Numbered from the stretch's first letter, positions 11,001-26,000 are shown. The stretch: DNA of 64,000 nucleotides from Chionis minor (GCA_013398295.1 VZSF01000857.1:62001-126000); one strand, 5' to 3'. The notes: generated by a model not told the origin, from the sequence alone. Made by a program: numbers and translations.

Positions 11001-14000
11001 AATCACCGCTAACGGGGACCCACAGGACAACATGCACCGAGGCTGCCGGGACCGGGAGGGAGCAGCAGCAGCACAGCTTCTCCACCCGCCTCGGTTACAC
11101 ACCCCAGCTCCCACAGCCAACAACTTCATGTATGTGCATGTGCCCAAAACAAAGAATGGAGCAGAAGAGATGACTCTGCATGGGGCCAGGGCTAGTATCT
11201 TCCGATGCACTTTCATCCACGATCAAACCACAGGCTCAGTAGAGCTAGGTTTCAAGAAACTCTGGCAGTTACAGGCTAAAACCAGCTCGGAGATAATTCC
11301 TTCTTCAGCTCTGTCACTTGCAGCTAATAAAATAAACCTAAAAGCCACCACGATGAAACCTCCTCCCTCCTCAACCATTAGAAGATATTGCACGACTCCA
11401 AAGCCAGGCGCTCAATCTGGAGTCAGTTAGTGATTACAGCTGCGTTTTAAATAAGTAAAGCAGGGATGAGACAGAGTCTTAAAATGGAAAAGAGCACTAG
11501 GAAAAAAGGGGGTCCTGGGGCCCCTTGGATGTTGTTAGGAGGCAGAAATTACGCTGCTCTAAATACCATGTGGAAGAATCTCGGCATTTCTAGAGGTGAC
11601 ATCTCTCGCAAGCTCATTTCTCCTCTGCTGCTTTCCAAAAGGCATGGGATGCGTGTCGGAGAGCAGAGGGACGGCCGCTGGGAGCTGAATTTCAAGAGAC
11701 TCGGAAGACTGACCTGAAGTTTCTCATTTCATATCCCGCAAGTGCCCCATGGCTATTAATTCTGCTTAAACATTTCACATCTCCTCCATCTCACACAAAT
11801 TAATTCACATCACATGGGAGGGGGAGTCTTTGCCTCACAATGAGGCTTACAGGTCAAAGTAAAAAGTTATTTTTTTAAATAAGGGTGCTGGGGGAGCGGT
11901 TGAGTGGGGTGAGCATGCTGCAGCAGCGCGCGAGAACCACACGAAGTCTGCGCGGAACTGGGGGGGCACTGGGGAACGAAGCAGCCACCTTCTTTCTTGT
12001 GGGTATTTTATATCTGCATGGCCATCGTTAGCAGAGTGTAATTAGTGCCTCTGCAGATTGCAGGGCACTGCTGAGGGCAGGGAGCAGTGCAGCACCTGCC
12101 CCCCGCCCCGAGTGCTGACACACGCAGCAATATAAACAGTAATTAGGACTTGAGTAACCCAGAAAACTTGTGTTTGGCTCGGTGGGGACACGGCAGCAGG
12201 TTAACGAGACACAGCAGAGGGCTGCAGGAGTGTACGGAGTCAGACTGGCCCGGGGCAAACACCGCTGCCCTCCTGGCACAGCCAAGCATCCAGACTACCA
12301 TCCTTCTCGCACCCCAGCCGTGGTGTGCAGACATTTGCCACCTCTCCATCACAAGCCTCTGGCGGTCTGTCCTTAGGCTTTCCAGCAGCCCTGTCCACAA
12401 GCCGCTCCCCAGGTGTGGATGTTGGAGAAGAGAAGGTTGAGGGGAGACCATATCACTCTCTACAACTACCTGAAAGGAGGGTGTAGCGAGGTGGGGGTCA
12501 GTCTCTTCTCCCAAGTAACAAGCGGCAGGACAAGAGGAAATGGCATCAAGTTGTGCCAGGGGAGGTTTAGGTTGGATATTAGGAAAAACTTCTTTACCGA
12601 AAGGGTTCTCAAGCATTGGAACAGGCTGCCCAGGGAGGTGGTGGAATCGCCATTCCTGGAGGTAATTTAAAAGACGGGTGGACGTGGTGCTGAGGGACAT
12701 GGGTTAGGGGTGGTTTTGGCAGTGTAGGTTATGGTTGGACTCGGTGATCTTGAAGGTCTCTTCCAACCCAAGTGATTCTATGATTCTATGATTCTATGTT
12801 CACGATGTGCCCAAAGCCAGGCGGGATGGGCTGGGATACCCTGCACACCCCCGTGTAGTGGCAAAGGGCTTGCGAGCGGCCACCGGGTGAACACAGCCCC
12901 GCTTTGCGCGCGGCACAGCCCTTCACAGCTACACATTCTCAGCAACTTGACTAACCCACGCCGGAGCCTACCCCATCCCGAACCAGGTCAGTGGAAAACG
13001 ACAGAAGTGCACCTATAATTCCCTTTTCCCCAGCTCAAGATTGAGATTCCCGGTCTATTTATGCTGCGTAACAAGTTACTGCCCAACCGGTACCCGCGCT
13101 TGGACCATCTCACTGGGATAAGCCAAGTCAAACCACTTCACGTGGGCTCAGCGCAGATGCAGAGCACAGGACTACCGTACTGCAGTAACCAGTTAGGCTA
13201 CAAATATATCTGGCTCTTTAAAGGCTGAGAGGTCTCCTCAAATTTCCTTGGTCTTCATCTTCATATCTAGTCACATCGGAAGATACCAGTGTGGGGATAT
13301 CAAGTGTCAAGGCCAGGTTGCTTCTTCCCTTCTCTCTGGCTTTTACTTAAAGAAAAAAAAAAAGGGGGGGGGAGGAGGGGGAGGAAAAAAGAAAAGAAAG
13401 AAAAATAAATGGAAACCGCAGGACTTCCCATCCGAGGTGCAGAAAAGAAGGAGCATGCAGTGAATCACGAGATATACAAACCACAAAACGTTAATACAGG
13501 AGAGAACACAGTTTTCCAACCTGGGCTTCAGCACGGATAGTTTCAAAGAGAAGTTTTTCCTGGGATTGCATGGAAATCAAACATACAGAGGAGTGAGGAG
13601 AGAGGTGGCTTCCCCGAGACCCCCGCGAGATCCACCAGAGCTCGGGCAGGGCTGGGAAATGGTGGCCGAGTGCCAAGCGGGATGGGGAAGGAGAGGCTGG
13701 AGCATCTCCAGGTCAACAGCACTGGGTGAGAAGAGCCATTCCATCAACGCGAGGACAAACCTGGCAAAAACCTGCTTGTTGCAGCTACGGTAGGGACAGG
13801 AGACGGAGTTAATGGTGCGGCCGTGTCCACGAAGCCTGTAAGAGGTGGCCCGTACGAGTGTGGCTGGAGCAGTTAGCTGTGAGGAGGTCAACCACCCTTG
13901 ACCCGCAGCCACAAGCGCTCACAGAAGGTATTCTGTGAAGCGGGGGGGTCCCTTCCTCTGGCACTGATGGCAGGAGGAGACGCGAGCGTTACTAATGTGT

Positions 14001-17000
14001 AAGGGGAACGAGCTGCGGCAGCTATCTGGAAGATCAAAAGAGGAGGGAGGATGATTTGCTGGCTGGAGTTTATAATATATCAGAGCCAAACAGCTTCTAA
14101 ATTGAACCCTGGGCTCGTGCTGCTGTGACCCGCGGAGGGGATGGGCAGCTCGTGCTGAACAGTAGCCAGAGGAAAGGGGGAACCCAGCACAACTGAATCC
14201 AAGTGGTTTCACAATACCTGGTGGGAATCCAGAGGAGCCTTGATATAGCAACAGTATTTCATACTCCTATGCACAAATTAAAGCCACATTTTCAACCCTC
14301 TTTGAAATCTGCACGCATAAGAGTAACTCAGCATATCAGAATCCCCACTAAGCGTATCCAAATTAAGCCCAGAGAGAGGGATGTGAGAAAGAGCTGCAGC
14401 TTCCAGGAATGGACAGGCTCAGGAAGAGGAAAGAAAGGAGATAAGGGAAGAGTTACTCCTGCACAGCAAACCAGACAACTGCAGGGGCTGCTAAATTCCC
14501 CCCTTTACCTTGTTACGTCGGGAGCAGTGGTGGGGCGAACGTGCTTCATGATGGTCTGGATCCAGTTGCGGCGAATGCCTGACGTCATGGCGGAGAGGGT
14601 GAATTCCCCTTCCTTTGTCTAGGGAGAGAGGACGACCAGCTCAGAGCAGCTCATTGCACCCACCAGCACCTTCTCACCCACCCCTAATACCACCCTGCAC
14701 CCAGCCCCGAGCACCCAGTGCCAGGGCACTGCTTGCCGGCCATGCAGAGGTCGCACCCAGCCCCTCCACCCCCCACCACGCTCACGGTGGGAATTAACAT
14801 TTCTCAGCCATCAGGTCGATGTTGCTGTAGCTGAGATAAAACCTTCCCTTCCCCCTTCAGTTTTTGTGAATCAAAAAAACTGTCTCTCAGACCCGAGGCC
14901 ACAGCTTTCCAGAGCACGGCAGGGGGTGCAGGGTGGCCTCTCTTAGGTGTGGCCCTCGCTACAGATGAGCAGCCCCAAGCATGAGCAATCCTGTTGGCCA
15001 TCCCACAACCGGAGTCTTCCTCCTCCCCACATTTTACTTACGTGGATCTGGAAGCCGTAGTTTCGCTGAACCGGGTACTCAGTAACGTCGTAGCACGTGG
15101 ATAAATCAATTTCTCCATCCAGGTCAGCTGCCTGGAGAGGGAAGAGGTAAAATAAGCCGTAATGCTTTGCAACCCCAAAGCGTGGTGTGCTCGCAGGGTG
15201 GGCACGCAGCAGGTCCTCGAGAAGCACAAAGCCCTGAAAGCAATGCTCCAGGACTCCGGCATCTGGGATGACAACTTGCCTGGGGTCATTTTGGGAGCAC
15301 CTGGGGCTCCCTTGGGTGCAGAGGGATGGGTTGAATGCTGATAGGGAAGACGCTTACCTCCTCCGCCACGGAATCCCGGTAGTATCTCAGGCTCTGGTCA
15401 GTCAGCACAAACCAGTGCTTCTTCCACTAGGAAACAACCAAGATGAGGCAGTTACAATCCTGCTCCTTTCCCCCCGGCAGAGCTTGGGCAGCTCGTCACA
15501 GGTCACTCGGCAGAGACGCCCCGCAGGGAGACAGCTCGCAGCCTCTCCCCTCCCAGCTCCGCACCCGGCTTTCCCAAGAGGCCCTTCGGGGGGAAGGGGA
15601 GAGCCGAAGAGGCAGCAATACAAGGGACATTGTGATGGTTTGCACCACCAGGACCCTGATTTCCCCAGCGCTGCCGCACCGGCAGGGCGCCAGACCCTCA
15701 GGGGCACCAACCCTGCGTGTGATGGCGAAATACCGCGAGAGCCACAGGGGCGGTTGGAGCCTTCCCATTAGCTCCACTGGCAAGACGATGCTTTTAGTGG
15801 CTGCACTTAAAGCCTTGGAGGGACCTCTTTTTTTTAAATAATAATAAAAAAAAGGCAGTAAAACATTCATGTTTTATCTGCAGTACCTAAAAATTGAGTT
15901 ACAGCCTATTCCTGGCCCTTGCTCTATACAAACATGCCTTCTCCACGCTCCCAGTAAGGCACAGGCTTACCCAAGGCAGCTTTCAGTTAGCAAAGCACTC
16001 GCTCCAGCAACTGATTCCCCCTCTGGCTTCCTACAGACATGCCCCAGGGCCCCACGCACCAGCAAGTAGCCGCAGCGGAGCCCAAGCCACAGCGCTCACA
16101 GCCACGGGCAAGTCGCCCTCATTCTCCCTCAACAGGCTGAGTGGGAGGGAAGGAAATCCAGGGAAGGGGCATTTGCAAACAGCCATGGGCACCCAAACCA
16201 CAGCAGCACCAGTGCCTGTCTCGAAGGGTCCAACAGAGCAGCATGTCCCGCATTCCTCCGGGAACGGACAGGAGGAAAGTGGCAGCGGCTGCTTCCCTCA
16301 GCGCCAACTCAGAGGCATTTATTTATTTCTCAGCCTTGCCATTTCCTCAGCGCTCAGGAGACTTTATCGGAGGCTCATTACTGATGCCAAAGAGGTTGCT
16401 GGGTCACAAGGGAGATGAGACTAATAGAGAATGGGAACATGAAACCGGTGCTGCTATCCAAGCTGCCCTGGCTCCCTAGAAACCCACGACACGATATCCA
16501 GCTGTGGGGCTTTGAAACCTCCCCAGGACAGAGCATCAGCTATTCCCACTCCAAGACAAACACCGTTTGCACAGGGCTCGCACGGAACCACTGCTGCCTG
16601 GCTCCAGAGCTCTACCAATTCCCCGTCGCTGCTCTGCCCAAGCGTCCTACAACATCTGGTTTCTTCCATCTGGAGCACAGCCCAATACCGATCTACCCTG
16701 CACGGACATCAGGGCTTTGTCACTGCCGCGAGCAGCCCCAGGCGCAGCCGGCACAGCCAGGATGTTGGAGTGAGTGTCAGCAGCACCTCGTGGCACCGAG
16801 GACTGACGCGAAGGGCAGAGCTTCCCCTGGACTCACCTGCCCGTCCTCGTACTGCTTTGTCAACCAGCCCTTCTTGAAGTTCAGCAGGTCGGGCTGCAAG
16901 AAAACAGAGAGGTGGTCAGAGGGGAGGGTGGAAGCGTCCGTGCCCAGCCAGGGAGCGAGCAACAGCAGAGGCTTGATAAAAAACAGCACAGAAATGAGAC

Positions 17001-20000
17001 CAGCAACAGTTAAACTCGGTCATTGTACTGCGTGGAGCTAAACATTTGCTCCCAGGAGGAACGCAGACCTGCTCTATGGTTTATTCAGGCTGTCCCCTTC
17101 CCTAGCATTTCTCTTGTAATTTCCTACTGCTACACCAGCATTACAGAGGAAGGAGAAGCAAGGAATTAGCAAGACTGCAGCCAGTTTTATCCCTCTATTA
17201 CATATTACGAAAGAAAAACTATGTGCTATTGATACAAGGCTGCAGGGTTCAAAACAAGGCTGAGTTCCCAAGGCTGGAAATACAAGGAATCCCAGCACTG
17301 CACCACCCAAACGTCACCTGTTCTTTCCTCCAGAGAGGGTGCATCACCGTGTTGAAGCCCTGAGAAAAGCAACCAAGACAGCGTGGGATAACTCCCACCA
17401 GCCCTTCCTCCCAGCCCTGCCCGCGCGCGGGGAAGGATGTGGTGGAAATGCTTTCGCTCCCTCGAGGCTGGGCTCCTCCAGCTGCTCCACGTGCTGCAGA
17501 GTGGAGGAGGAAAGAAGAGTAGTGTGTGAAATGCAGCTGTAGCGTCTGAGATGGGCAATAAATACCAAGGGGAGCAACAGAAAATTGGGGTCTGGAAGCT
17601 TATTCCATCAAACTTACGCTGTGGGGTGGTACATTCCACATTGGAGCGCTCCCACGGTTGCAGGAACCCAGCCCCGCTCCACAAAAACACAGGGGCAAGT
17701 AAATGCCACCTTGCCCCTCCCGAAGCCCTAGAGAATCGGAGCAGGGCACGGACAGACACCAGCTCGGGCAGCCCTGGCTGTGATATGGCTGCAGGCAATA
17801 AACCCACCCATCCCCAGCGGCACCTGCTGACGAGGCAGCGATAAGCCACAAACAAGCTATAGAGAAAATTACATTTGCAATGACTACATCCATCTCTGAA
17901 GTAGGCTACGAGAGCCTCAGCCCTAATTTACCCTGAGAGAGTGATACCACCACCTGCCTGCTTCTTCTCTGCCAAAGTGCAGGTGGGATCGTCCGCTCGG
18001 GGTCTGGATGCTATTAAAGCCCTTTCTTATACAACAGGAGAGCGTCAAGCAAAGAATCTACATATTGGATCCAAAATAACCAGCTCCCAACCGTGCACTT
18101 TGCAGAGAAGGAAAACAGGACTGCAAGAGTTAACAGTTGTTCACAGCCTTGTTATTTATCAGCTGGGAAGAAGTACAGGGTAAGAACCTTCTGCAAAAGC
18201 AGATAAATCCCTCCTTAGCAGCATTCATACTACTGTAGTATGCCTCCTAGATGCCTTAAAATTTAAGCAAAGGTGTAGAAGCAGCCAGAAAGGAAGCAGC
18301 ATATGCAGGTTTCAGACTGGGTTGCAGCGAGACGCTACAGAAGCAGCCGGAGCGGGAAGGTTTCTCCTGCAGGTCCCGCTCCTCCACGGAAACTTCTCTG
18401 CTTTCCCCCCAGTGCCCAGGCAGGCAGGAGAGCGCAGGCTTCGCCCAAAGCTGCTGAAGTACGAAAGGTCTGGGACCAGCTTCTATTCAAGGGTGTACAC
18501 ATTAGAAACCAAAACCAGCTGAAGCATTTGATGGAAGAGGGACCCACACAGTGCAATCCACAGCTCTGCTGTAACCCACCAAGCCTAACAAGGGATGAAA
18601 CTCTCCTCGGCTTTTATCCTCACGGACAACCGACCTGATCTGACACAGCGAACCTGATGGTCAGGGGAGAGTCTTGCAATCACGGTGGCGAGCCAGCAGG
18701 TGTTTTTCTTACGTTGCTACTTTTATATCAAGAGTGACACAATAAAGGTGTATTTAATGCAAGGAAAAGGTTTCCTTCCCACTGACTGCGTAGTTTTCTT
18801 GCCTTCAAGAGATGATGTGCATCACCACTTAATGTGCACTTCTTGCACATTTTTATTACCACCAAGAATTTAAAAATCACTCTTGTGGCTGTACAAGTCT
18901 GCATGAAAAGCTACTACAGAAACGCTAAGCTACTGCATTTTTCTGAGAAGTCCTTGAATAGAAGCTGTCTATCCACGAAAAATGTAGCTCGTATTTACAA
19001 TGGCTGTGTAATCTTTTTGAGAGATTAGCAAGTGTATTTATTTTGTTCCTACAGAAGGGTGGTGAGTGAGAAGAGAGCAATTTTGTGTTTGTTCTGTACT
19101 GTTTGCCTCCACGTCTGGTAAGCATTTGAAATATGCAAAGGGAGGAAAGCTCAGGAGGGCAGGTTCAGCCCTTCCTCGTAGCCTTCGTCCCACTCACACC
19201 CACCTGCAACTGCATAAACATCAAGGAAGCGACATTAGAAAACTAGGCCATGTGTTAGCTCTCCTTAACATGCCAAGAGTGAAGTGTGAAGCCAAGTCAC
19301 TGAAACCTGCTCTGAATCCGAGTGTATCCTATGTCCTACGTGCTGGCTAGGGGGAAAGCAGCAGACAGTCCAGTTTTCACTGGAGCTGCCTGGGAGGGGC
19401 CTCTCATGTCCTCCCCCAGTGCAGAGGATGCGGCCCCGGTGGCTCACCGTCATAGAGGACTCCGTGGACCTTCTGTCCAGCGACTTTGCCCGGCGATGTG
19501 GGGACAGAGGAGACGCAGACACATCCAGGATGGAGCCCACAGCCGCACCTTCGCAAGTGAAGTCCTGTGTAAACAACGTTAGCCCAGATCAGCGCAGGAA
19601 CTAGGACAGCGAGTCCCACTCTCCTGGCTCATGGCATAAAAATCCACATATTTAAGGGGCATCTCAGGCTCAGAACAAGTGTCATTTCATTGGCAATACA
19701 TTTTTTTTGTCCTCTCAGGCATTAATCTGTTCCCAATATATCTGAGCGTAGCTGGGACTCTCAAGACTGCCTGTTTCTTTTGTTCCTTCGCCCCATCCTG
19801 ATGTGACCTGCCATGCCAGATCTGAAGTTTCCCTCTTTCTGTTTGGCAGGAAGGAGAAAAGACAGCCTGATTTTCCACTCTGATCTGCAGCTGGGCCAAG
19901 GGAGCAGAGCAGCAAGCAGCAAACTGGCACAGACTGAGCACATGCAGCCCTTTGGCTCCTGCATGAGCCTGCCTGCAACTCCAGACCCCCTTCTCCACCC

Positions 20001-23000
20001 AGGGAGAAATCCTGTAGCTAAAGCCTCTATCCTGGGCTGCCAGATCCCAGGTGCCATCCTCCAAACCCCACCACAAGACCTCAGCTTACCCGTTTCCGTG
20101 GGAAAACCCTCTTCTCGCTCCTGCCCTGCCGCGTCTCACTGGAAAGGGCAGCACCAGCCGACACGTTCGTTTCCATGTGCTCCGCGTTCTCAATATCTAA
20201 TGCCTCAAACTTTTCAATGACCTGGGATCGTCTGGAAAACAGAGAGAAAGGGGAAACCAGAGCCGGTTTAAACACAGGAACAGCAACTGCGCTGAGCTGT
20301 ACAATCCCACAAATTTAAGGCTGCAAAATGGCTCGACCCAGTGTTCATGCACACCTGGCTTTTGGTCCCTGTTTCTGTGCAAGCTCTAGCGTGCACAAAC
20401 CCAGGGCAAAACGCCCCAATCTGACACGCACCATCTTACCGGCAGCCAAAGTAGGGAAAAACCTCACGCTACTCAGGTCCACAAACAGATCTTCTTAAAT
20501 ATCTAGAAAACCCTTGCAAAACCAGCAATAACTTCTTACTTGTAAATCTGTCAGCTCTTTGAGAAGCAGGGATTATTGGGCAGTTTTGGCTGAAGCTTTG
20601 TCTTTACTCCCCAGCGCTGCAGCTACCGATGGGCCCCGAGGCCACAGAGCAGAGACACATCAGACCAAGCTGGGGTGCCGAGGTAACGGGTACCAGCGGT
20701 CACCCTGCATGTTCACTGCAATAAATACCCTGTAAAAACTCAGCCCCACAGGGATTAACGTCCACAGGACTGCACTGAGCAAGGAGTGTCCGTAGCTGCC
20801 TCCAGACAACGGGTCTGGCTCGCAGGGTGCACTAGCTGAAGAGGCATGAGGAGATGAGGAGCACCCTGTGCTGGCACAGCAGGGCATCCCCGGTGAGACC
20901 CCGGGGCTCTACACTCCTCTCAAACTGGTCTGCAAATCCAGTATGGACAGCAGGGCCCTCAGACACCGCCTCGGTGACCCGTCACACTGTGGCACGCACG
21001 TCTCCGAGGGCGGAGGAGAACGATGAAGAAATGGGGATGGAGCAGGAGCCAACCCCAGACCAAACCCAAATGCGATGTTCCTAAGAAGGAGCAAACAACA
21101 GGCCTTTGCAGGTGGAATTAAAAGTGCCATTTCAGCATAAAAAGCTGCTCGCTGACCAACAGGAGAGGAAATACTGGAATTTTCAAAGGACCTGCCGGTG
21201 TCTAAGTTTGCATGCCCGGGGGTTCGGCCAAGTATCAACCTCAGGTGTTTAAACACAACCTGGGAACGTGAAGCAATAACCCACTACCGACACACGTGTC
21301 AGCTAAGCTCCAAGCTGTGAGGTTTAGAGCTCAATTTCGAACCTCCCCACAACGCTCAGTGGGTTCTTGACACAAAATTTGGACCCACGCGTGCCGCACC
21401 TAAACTCAGGGCTGCTTGATCTGTGCGAACCTCTAATGTGCATGAAAATCACAATGGCAACCACATGAGGGAAACAGGTTATCCAAAAAAACATTCGTAA
21501 CACTTCCCACAAAAAGGAACAGCAGGTTAAGGACTCAAAAAAAACCTATGGTATTTTCAGTTTTCAATCAACATTTGCACCAAATTCCGTAAATGAGATG
21601 AACAGTCTGAGCACATCACACCCCCCGGCGGGCTGGGGGCCCCCCACTGCTGCTCTGAGCCAGGCTGCCAGGACCGGGGGCTGAAGCCCGCAACCGAAGA
21701 GGAAGGGATGAAATCGGGGGGGAAGACTCCGCTTTGAGACTTCACATCTCACTGATGTTTTTACGGGACATCTGCTCAGCCCTTGTTGCCTCCCAGTTTG
21801 CAGACTGAGAGCAAGCAGATCCCGGGCTCGCGCAGAGCTCCCAGTCCCCCTTGGGATGTTCTGCTCATGAGATGTCCTGCGGAGCATAAATCCACATCCT
21901 CCGTTCACCCACAGACGGGGAACTGCTTTTGGAGTCACAATTTTTTAACTCTTTTTACCCTGGCCCAGCCTTCTCTGAGTCTCAGTTTAGGAGGGAGTAA
22001 GAGGTCCATGAATTAACATTGTCTGTGCCCTACTAGGTGAAGGCCTGAAGAAAAACAAATCAGGAGGAAAAAAAAAAAAAACCCAACCAAAAAACATAAA
22101 ATCAAAAGCAGGTTGATTTCTCATGAAAGGGGCTGCACCACCAGGTTGTTCTACGGCTTGAGATTGAGATGAGATGGTAGCGAAGCAGGCGAAGTAAAGG
22201 CGGACACGTCACACAGCAACACAGCAGGAGAAGGTGGAGAGCAACAAGACCTGGAAGAAAACAAGGCTGGAAAATGAATGAACAGAAGAGGAAATTATAT
22301 ATCTGCATCTACATACAAAACAAAATCAAAATCATTCCAGTAATTCGTCATTGAAAAAGGAAGGAGAAAAATAAATCACTGCAACCAAATCACAGCCCCA
22401 AGGGTTAATATCATCCGGATTACAGGAAAGAATCGGTTTTTTTCCCATTAGCTCAACATTTCGGAGCGGTTACTGCTAGAGACCCTGGGGGGACGGGGCG
22501 GGGAAGGGCTCTCCTCTCCTCCCCACCGTGCTGAGGAGCTGCTCCCTCCGAACAGCAGCTCGGTGTCGACAAAACAAGGCTGCGGGCAGGTACGAAGAAG
22601 CGTTTTAAAAGCTGCGGTGCCGTTTAGTGCTTTCTCAACTACAAAGCTTGTCCCAAGCAGTTTCTCGGCCATGCAGGCTGTTAATCTTTTCCAGGCCACT
22701 AAACCCGAGCTGCAGATCTCGACTGTTAGGCGGAGGGGTGTGTGGGGTGGGAAGGAAAGCTATAAAGACCAGCACAAGCTATTGGTAAAGTGATTTTCTT
22801 TGATTGGAAGAAAGAGCTTGTTTTTATTGGATTCATTCATTATTTAGCAGCGAGAAAGACAGCAAGAGTTAGGAAAAGGAAGAGGAATTTCCCCAAAAGG
22901 TCCATAAAAATGAAGAGGATAGTTATAGAAGGAAAAAGAAACCCAAACAAAACTGTACTTGGGAGAGCAGGCACTCCTCTCTAGGGGTAGAAGCAGCATT

Positions 23001-26000
23001 CAGAGCAGAGCCTTACATCTCAAGAAGCTCCAGAGAAGGAATTTGAGAAAGAAAAGTCTTTTCAGCGATTTCAGGCAGCTCTGCTATTTATTGAGGCTAG
23101 AAATACTCCTCAGCCCCTCAACCACGCTCCTACAGCAGATCTGGCAGACACCACAGTAGACTCTTGCCAATGTGAGCAGAACATGGGGTCAACCAGGAAA
23201 GCCATGGTTTTCGAGGCTGCATCGCTGGAAGTGCTCACAAAAAGCCGAGTTTGCCAACTAGAATTCCCAATACTCCCCAGGGAGCTGCAGGAGGCAGGTG
23301 AGCCCGCAGCCCCACACCTGGAGGAAGGGGCTCCCAGTCTCTGCACCCCAAGGACTCCCCACCCCGGTGGGGGTCTCCTTCCCAAAGCTGCTGACACCTT
23401 CCTGAGATGTGCCACGATTTATCCCAGCAGCTGCAGAGCTCCACTGGGATATGGCAACCAGCATCCAAGGTTGCCCCTGCAGCGCTCTCTCCTGTGATTT
23501 TGTGCGCAAAACAGGCTATAAGATTCCCCCATGGCGTTTCCAAAGAGCTGTCCCTGCCCTTTTTGCCCTAGGGATGGGTCTGAGACAGGAGACCAGAGGC
23601 ATGGCTTGACCTCCTTGGACACAGACCCTCTCCCCCAGCCCATTCAGGGCCCCCTGCACAGTGCCGGCAGTGCGGTGCCGGCAGCCCCAGCCTGCCGCGT
23701 GCCAGCAGAGGGAACTCGCACTCCGCCGCTCCGCCAAAATCACGGAGATTATCTCTTTTTTTTTTCTGATTCACGTTTCTGAGCAGCTGTGAGCTCAGAC
23801 ATCGGCATGGGGCGTGGAGTCAGCGTCAGGTATAAATGGTCAACATGGAAAATTTCCAGCACAGTCCTGGACATAAGTCATGTAATAAGGAAACGGAACA
23901 AGAAGCCTGAAAAACAGCTTTATCTGGAGTTAAGCCTACAGGTGTGTCACTCAGGATGCAGCACTGGGTACCTAAAATAATTCTTCTTCATCCATCGCTC
24001 TGACATTCACACTGATTTACAGTGGGTAAATGGAAAATGGGAGGAAGAGCCAAAAATACCAACAGAATCAGAGCAAGTTCATCTGGCTGCACTGAGAGAT
24101 GAAAGGCTGATCTGAATGATGCCTGGCTGGCACCTATGGGGTTGGCACGTAGGCAAGTGATCTCAGGCAAGCGTTCTTGGATGTGTTAGTCAGTTACTGA
24201 GAAGGATTGTTAGAAATGGCGTTAAACCTGGGGGGAAAAGCTGACCCGACAGCACAGAAGTGAGTTACCGTATTTGCTCAACCTCAAACAGCCCAGCCTG
24301 AGCTCAGAGGAGAAAAATGAAAGGGATATGTGGACTAAGTAAACTCAAATTTAAAAAGTAGCCAAGCCAAGCTGAGCAGGGTGCTGGTGAATGTTAATTC
24401 TCTGGGGTGACACTGGACTGCCACTCTGGGCCCTGCTGAGTCCACCTGAGCTCCGGGACACACGACCTCTCCACCCATGCCACCCACATTGTCCCAATTC
24501 CCAGGTTGTTGGAGGAAAAAGCAAATGTGCCCGTCCCTAAACACCGTCTGTTGAGCCGCCCCTGCTCATAGCACACTCCTCCGGCGCCGCGGGCTGCGAT
24601 CCCTGGCCAAACCCAGCCAAACCCTCCGGCTGATGGGGACCCCTCGCCCTACCCTCTGCCATCATCTCCCTCCCAAAGGCCGGACCAGGCTCAGCCCTGC
24701 GGGCAGCAAGACCCCGGCGCCTGGAGCAGCACTCGCTCCTCTCCCCATGCCTGTCCTGCTCCGATACAGGCCCTGGGCTGACATGGGGGAATTTTTGCCA
24801 GTACTGATAAAGCAATAAAAACCTGTTAACAGCACCAGGAGCCCAGCTGGGTTGGGAAAAACAGACTTTCCCTGGGAAAAGGCACCCGCCAGCAGGCAAC
24901 GAGTGGGGCTGACATTAAAAAAGGACGGTGTCTGGCAGCAGCGTCCTCTCCTGGGCCCTGTTATCTGCCTGTAAATCTGCTCCTCCCTGTCTTCAGCTGG
25001 CACATCCCAGCTCTGCGCGGGATCCCAGTGCTGCACGGTACCCCCGGGGCTGGATCAAGGGACTGTCGGCACCGGAGGAACACAGTGTCCTCTCACAGTG
25101 GGGCAGGCGCTGGCCAGGGCGTCCCATGCAAGAAAACCCAGCAGGGACACGATCTCACCCATGCCTGAGCCGACAGTGCTGCACCAGTTCAGCCTGCAAA
25201 CCAGCAGTCACCAGCCTTTCCTCAGCCCCGTCCCCAGCTGGGGCGGCCAAGGGACCCGCGTGGCATCCTTCTCCTCCATCCTGGGGCAGACCCAATTCCC
25301 AAGGCAGAGAAAGCCAAACCCACGCTCTTCTCCTTCATTCCCAGTCCAGCACTCGCTGCGCACGTTGCCGGAGCTGGGCTGGGTTTGGGATCCTCCTGCC
25401 AACCGGCAGCACCAGCACAAAGTTGCACCATGCTTCCCAGACCCGCTCCCAGCTCTCAGAAGCCAGGCTGGAAAACAGTCCTTTAGGGGCTGGGAAGAAA
25501 CGGAGAAGCGCTTGCTGAAACTGTGCGAGAGAGAACATGCCCGGAGGAAAACCAGGGCAAGAAAATCAGACTGGCAGGCGGCCCTCTCGCCCGGGGCCCG
25601 TCTCCCAGTTTGCTCGGCTGCCCTCACCGCACAAATGCGTCTCTCCCAGGGCAAGCCGAGCCCATCCTTCGCCTCGCCCGGAGAGCACCCAGCACGCCAG
25701 TGCACGGTGCAGGCGTGCATGCAGACACCCTCCCCATCCTCCTCCGCACTAAGCTGTTTTGCAGCCCGCTGCGCCCTGCCTCGGCGCTCCACCCGCCTCT
25801 CCTCTCCCAGATTAACGCCGTGACATTTTGAAACCTCTCTCAGCTCATTAGGCAGTTGCGTAACGCAGCCGGCACTAACACCATTTACAGAGCTAACCTA
25901 ATTAATGGTGCCAGCTGCCAGCGTGTGCCGTGCCGGGGAGGGGACAGGGAGGGTGGGCTTGCTTGCCAGTACAGCCACCGAACGTCACCCACCTCAGCCA

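Larger units (their letters stand above)
9731..14508. other. MPRIP intron 4778 nt
   Basis: It holds the CR1 fragment at 12417-12798, a polypurine tract at 13349-13405 and an AT-rich stretch at about 11715-11880 containing AAATTAATTCACATCACATG. The 9740-10260 part is GC-rich with long non-coding open frames. Confidence 0.7.

Noticed and set aside
14580..14587. Perfect CRE palindrome TGACGTCA
   Set aside because: It lies inside a coding exon (PH2, the Met-Thr-Ser codons), so coding constraint explains it.
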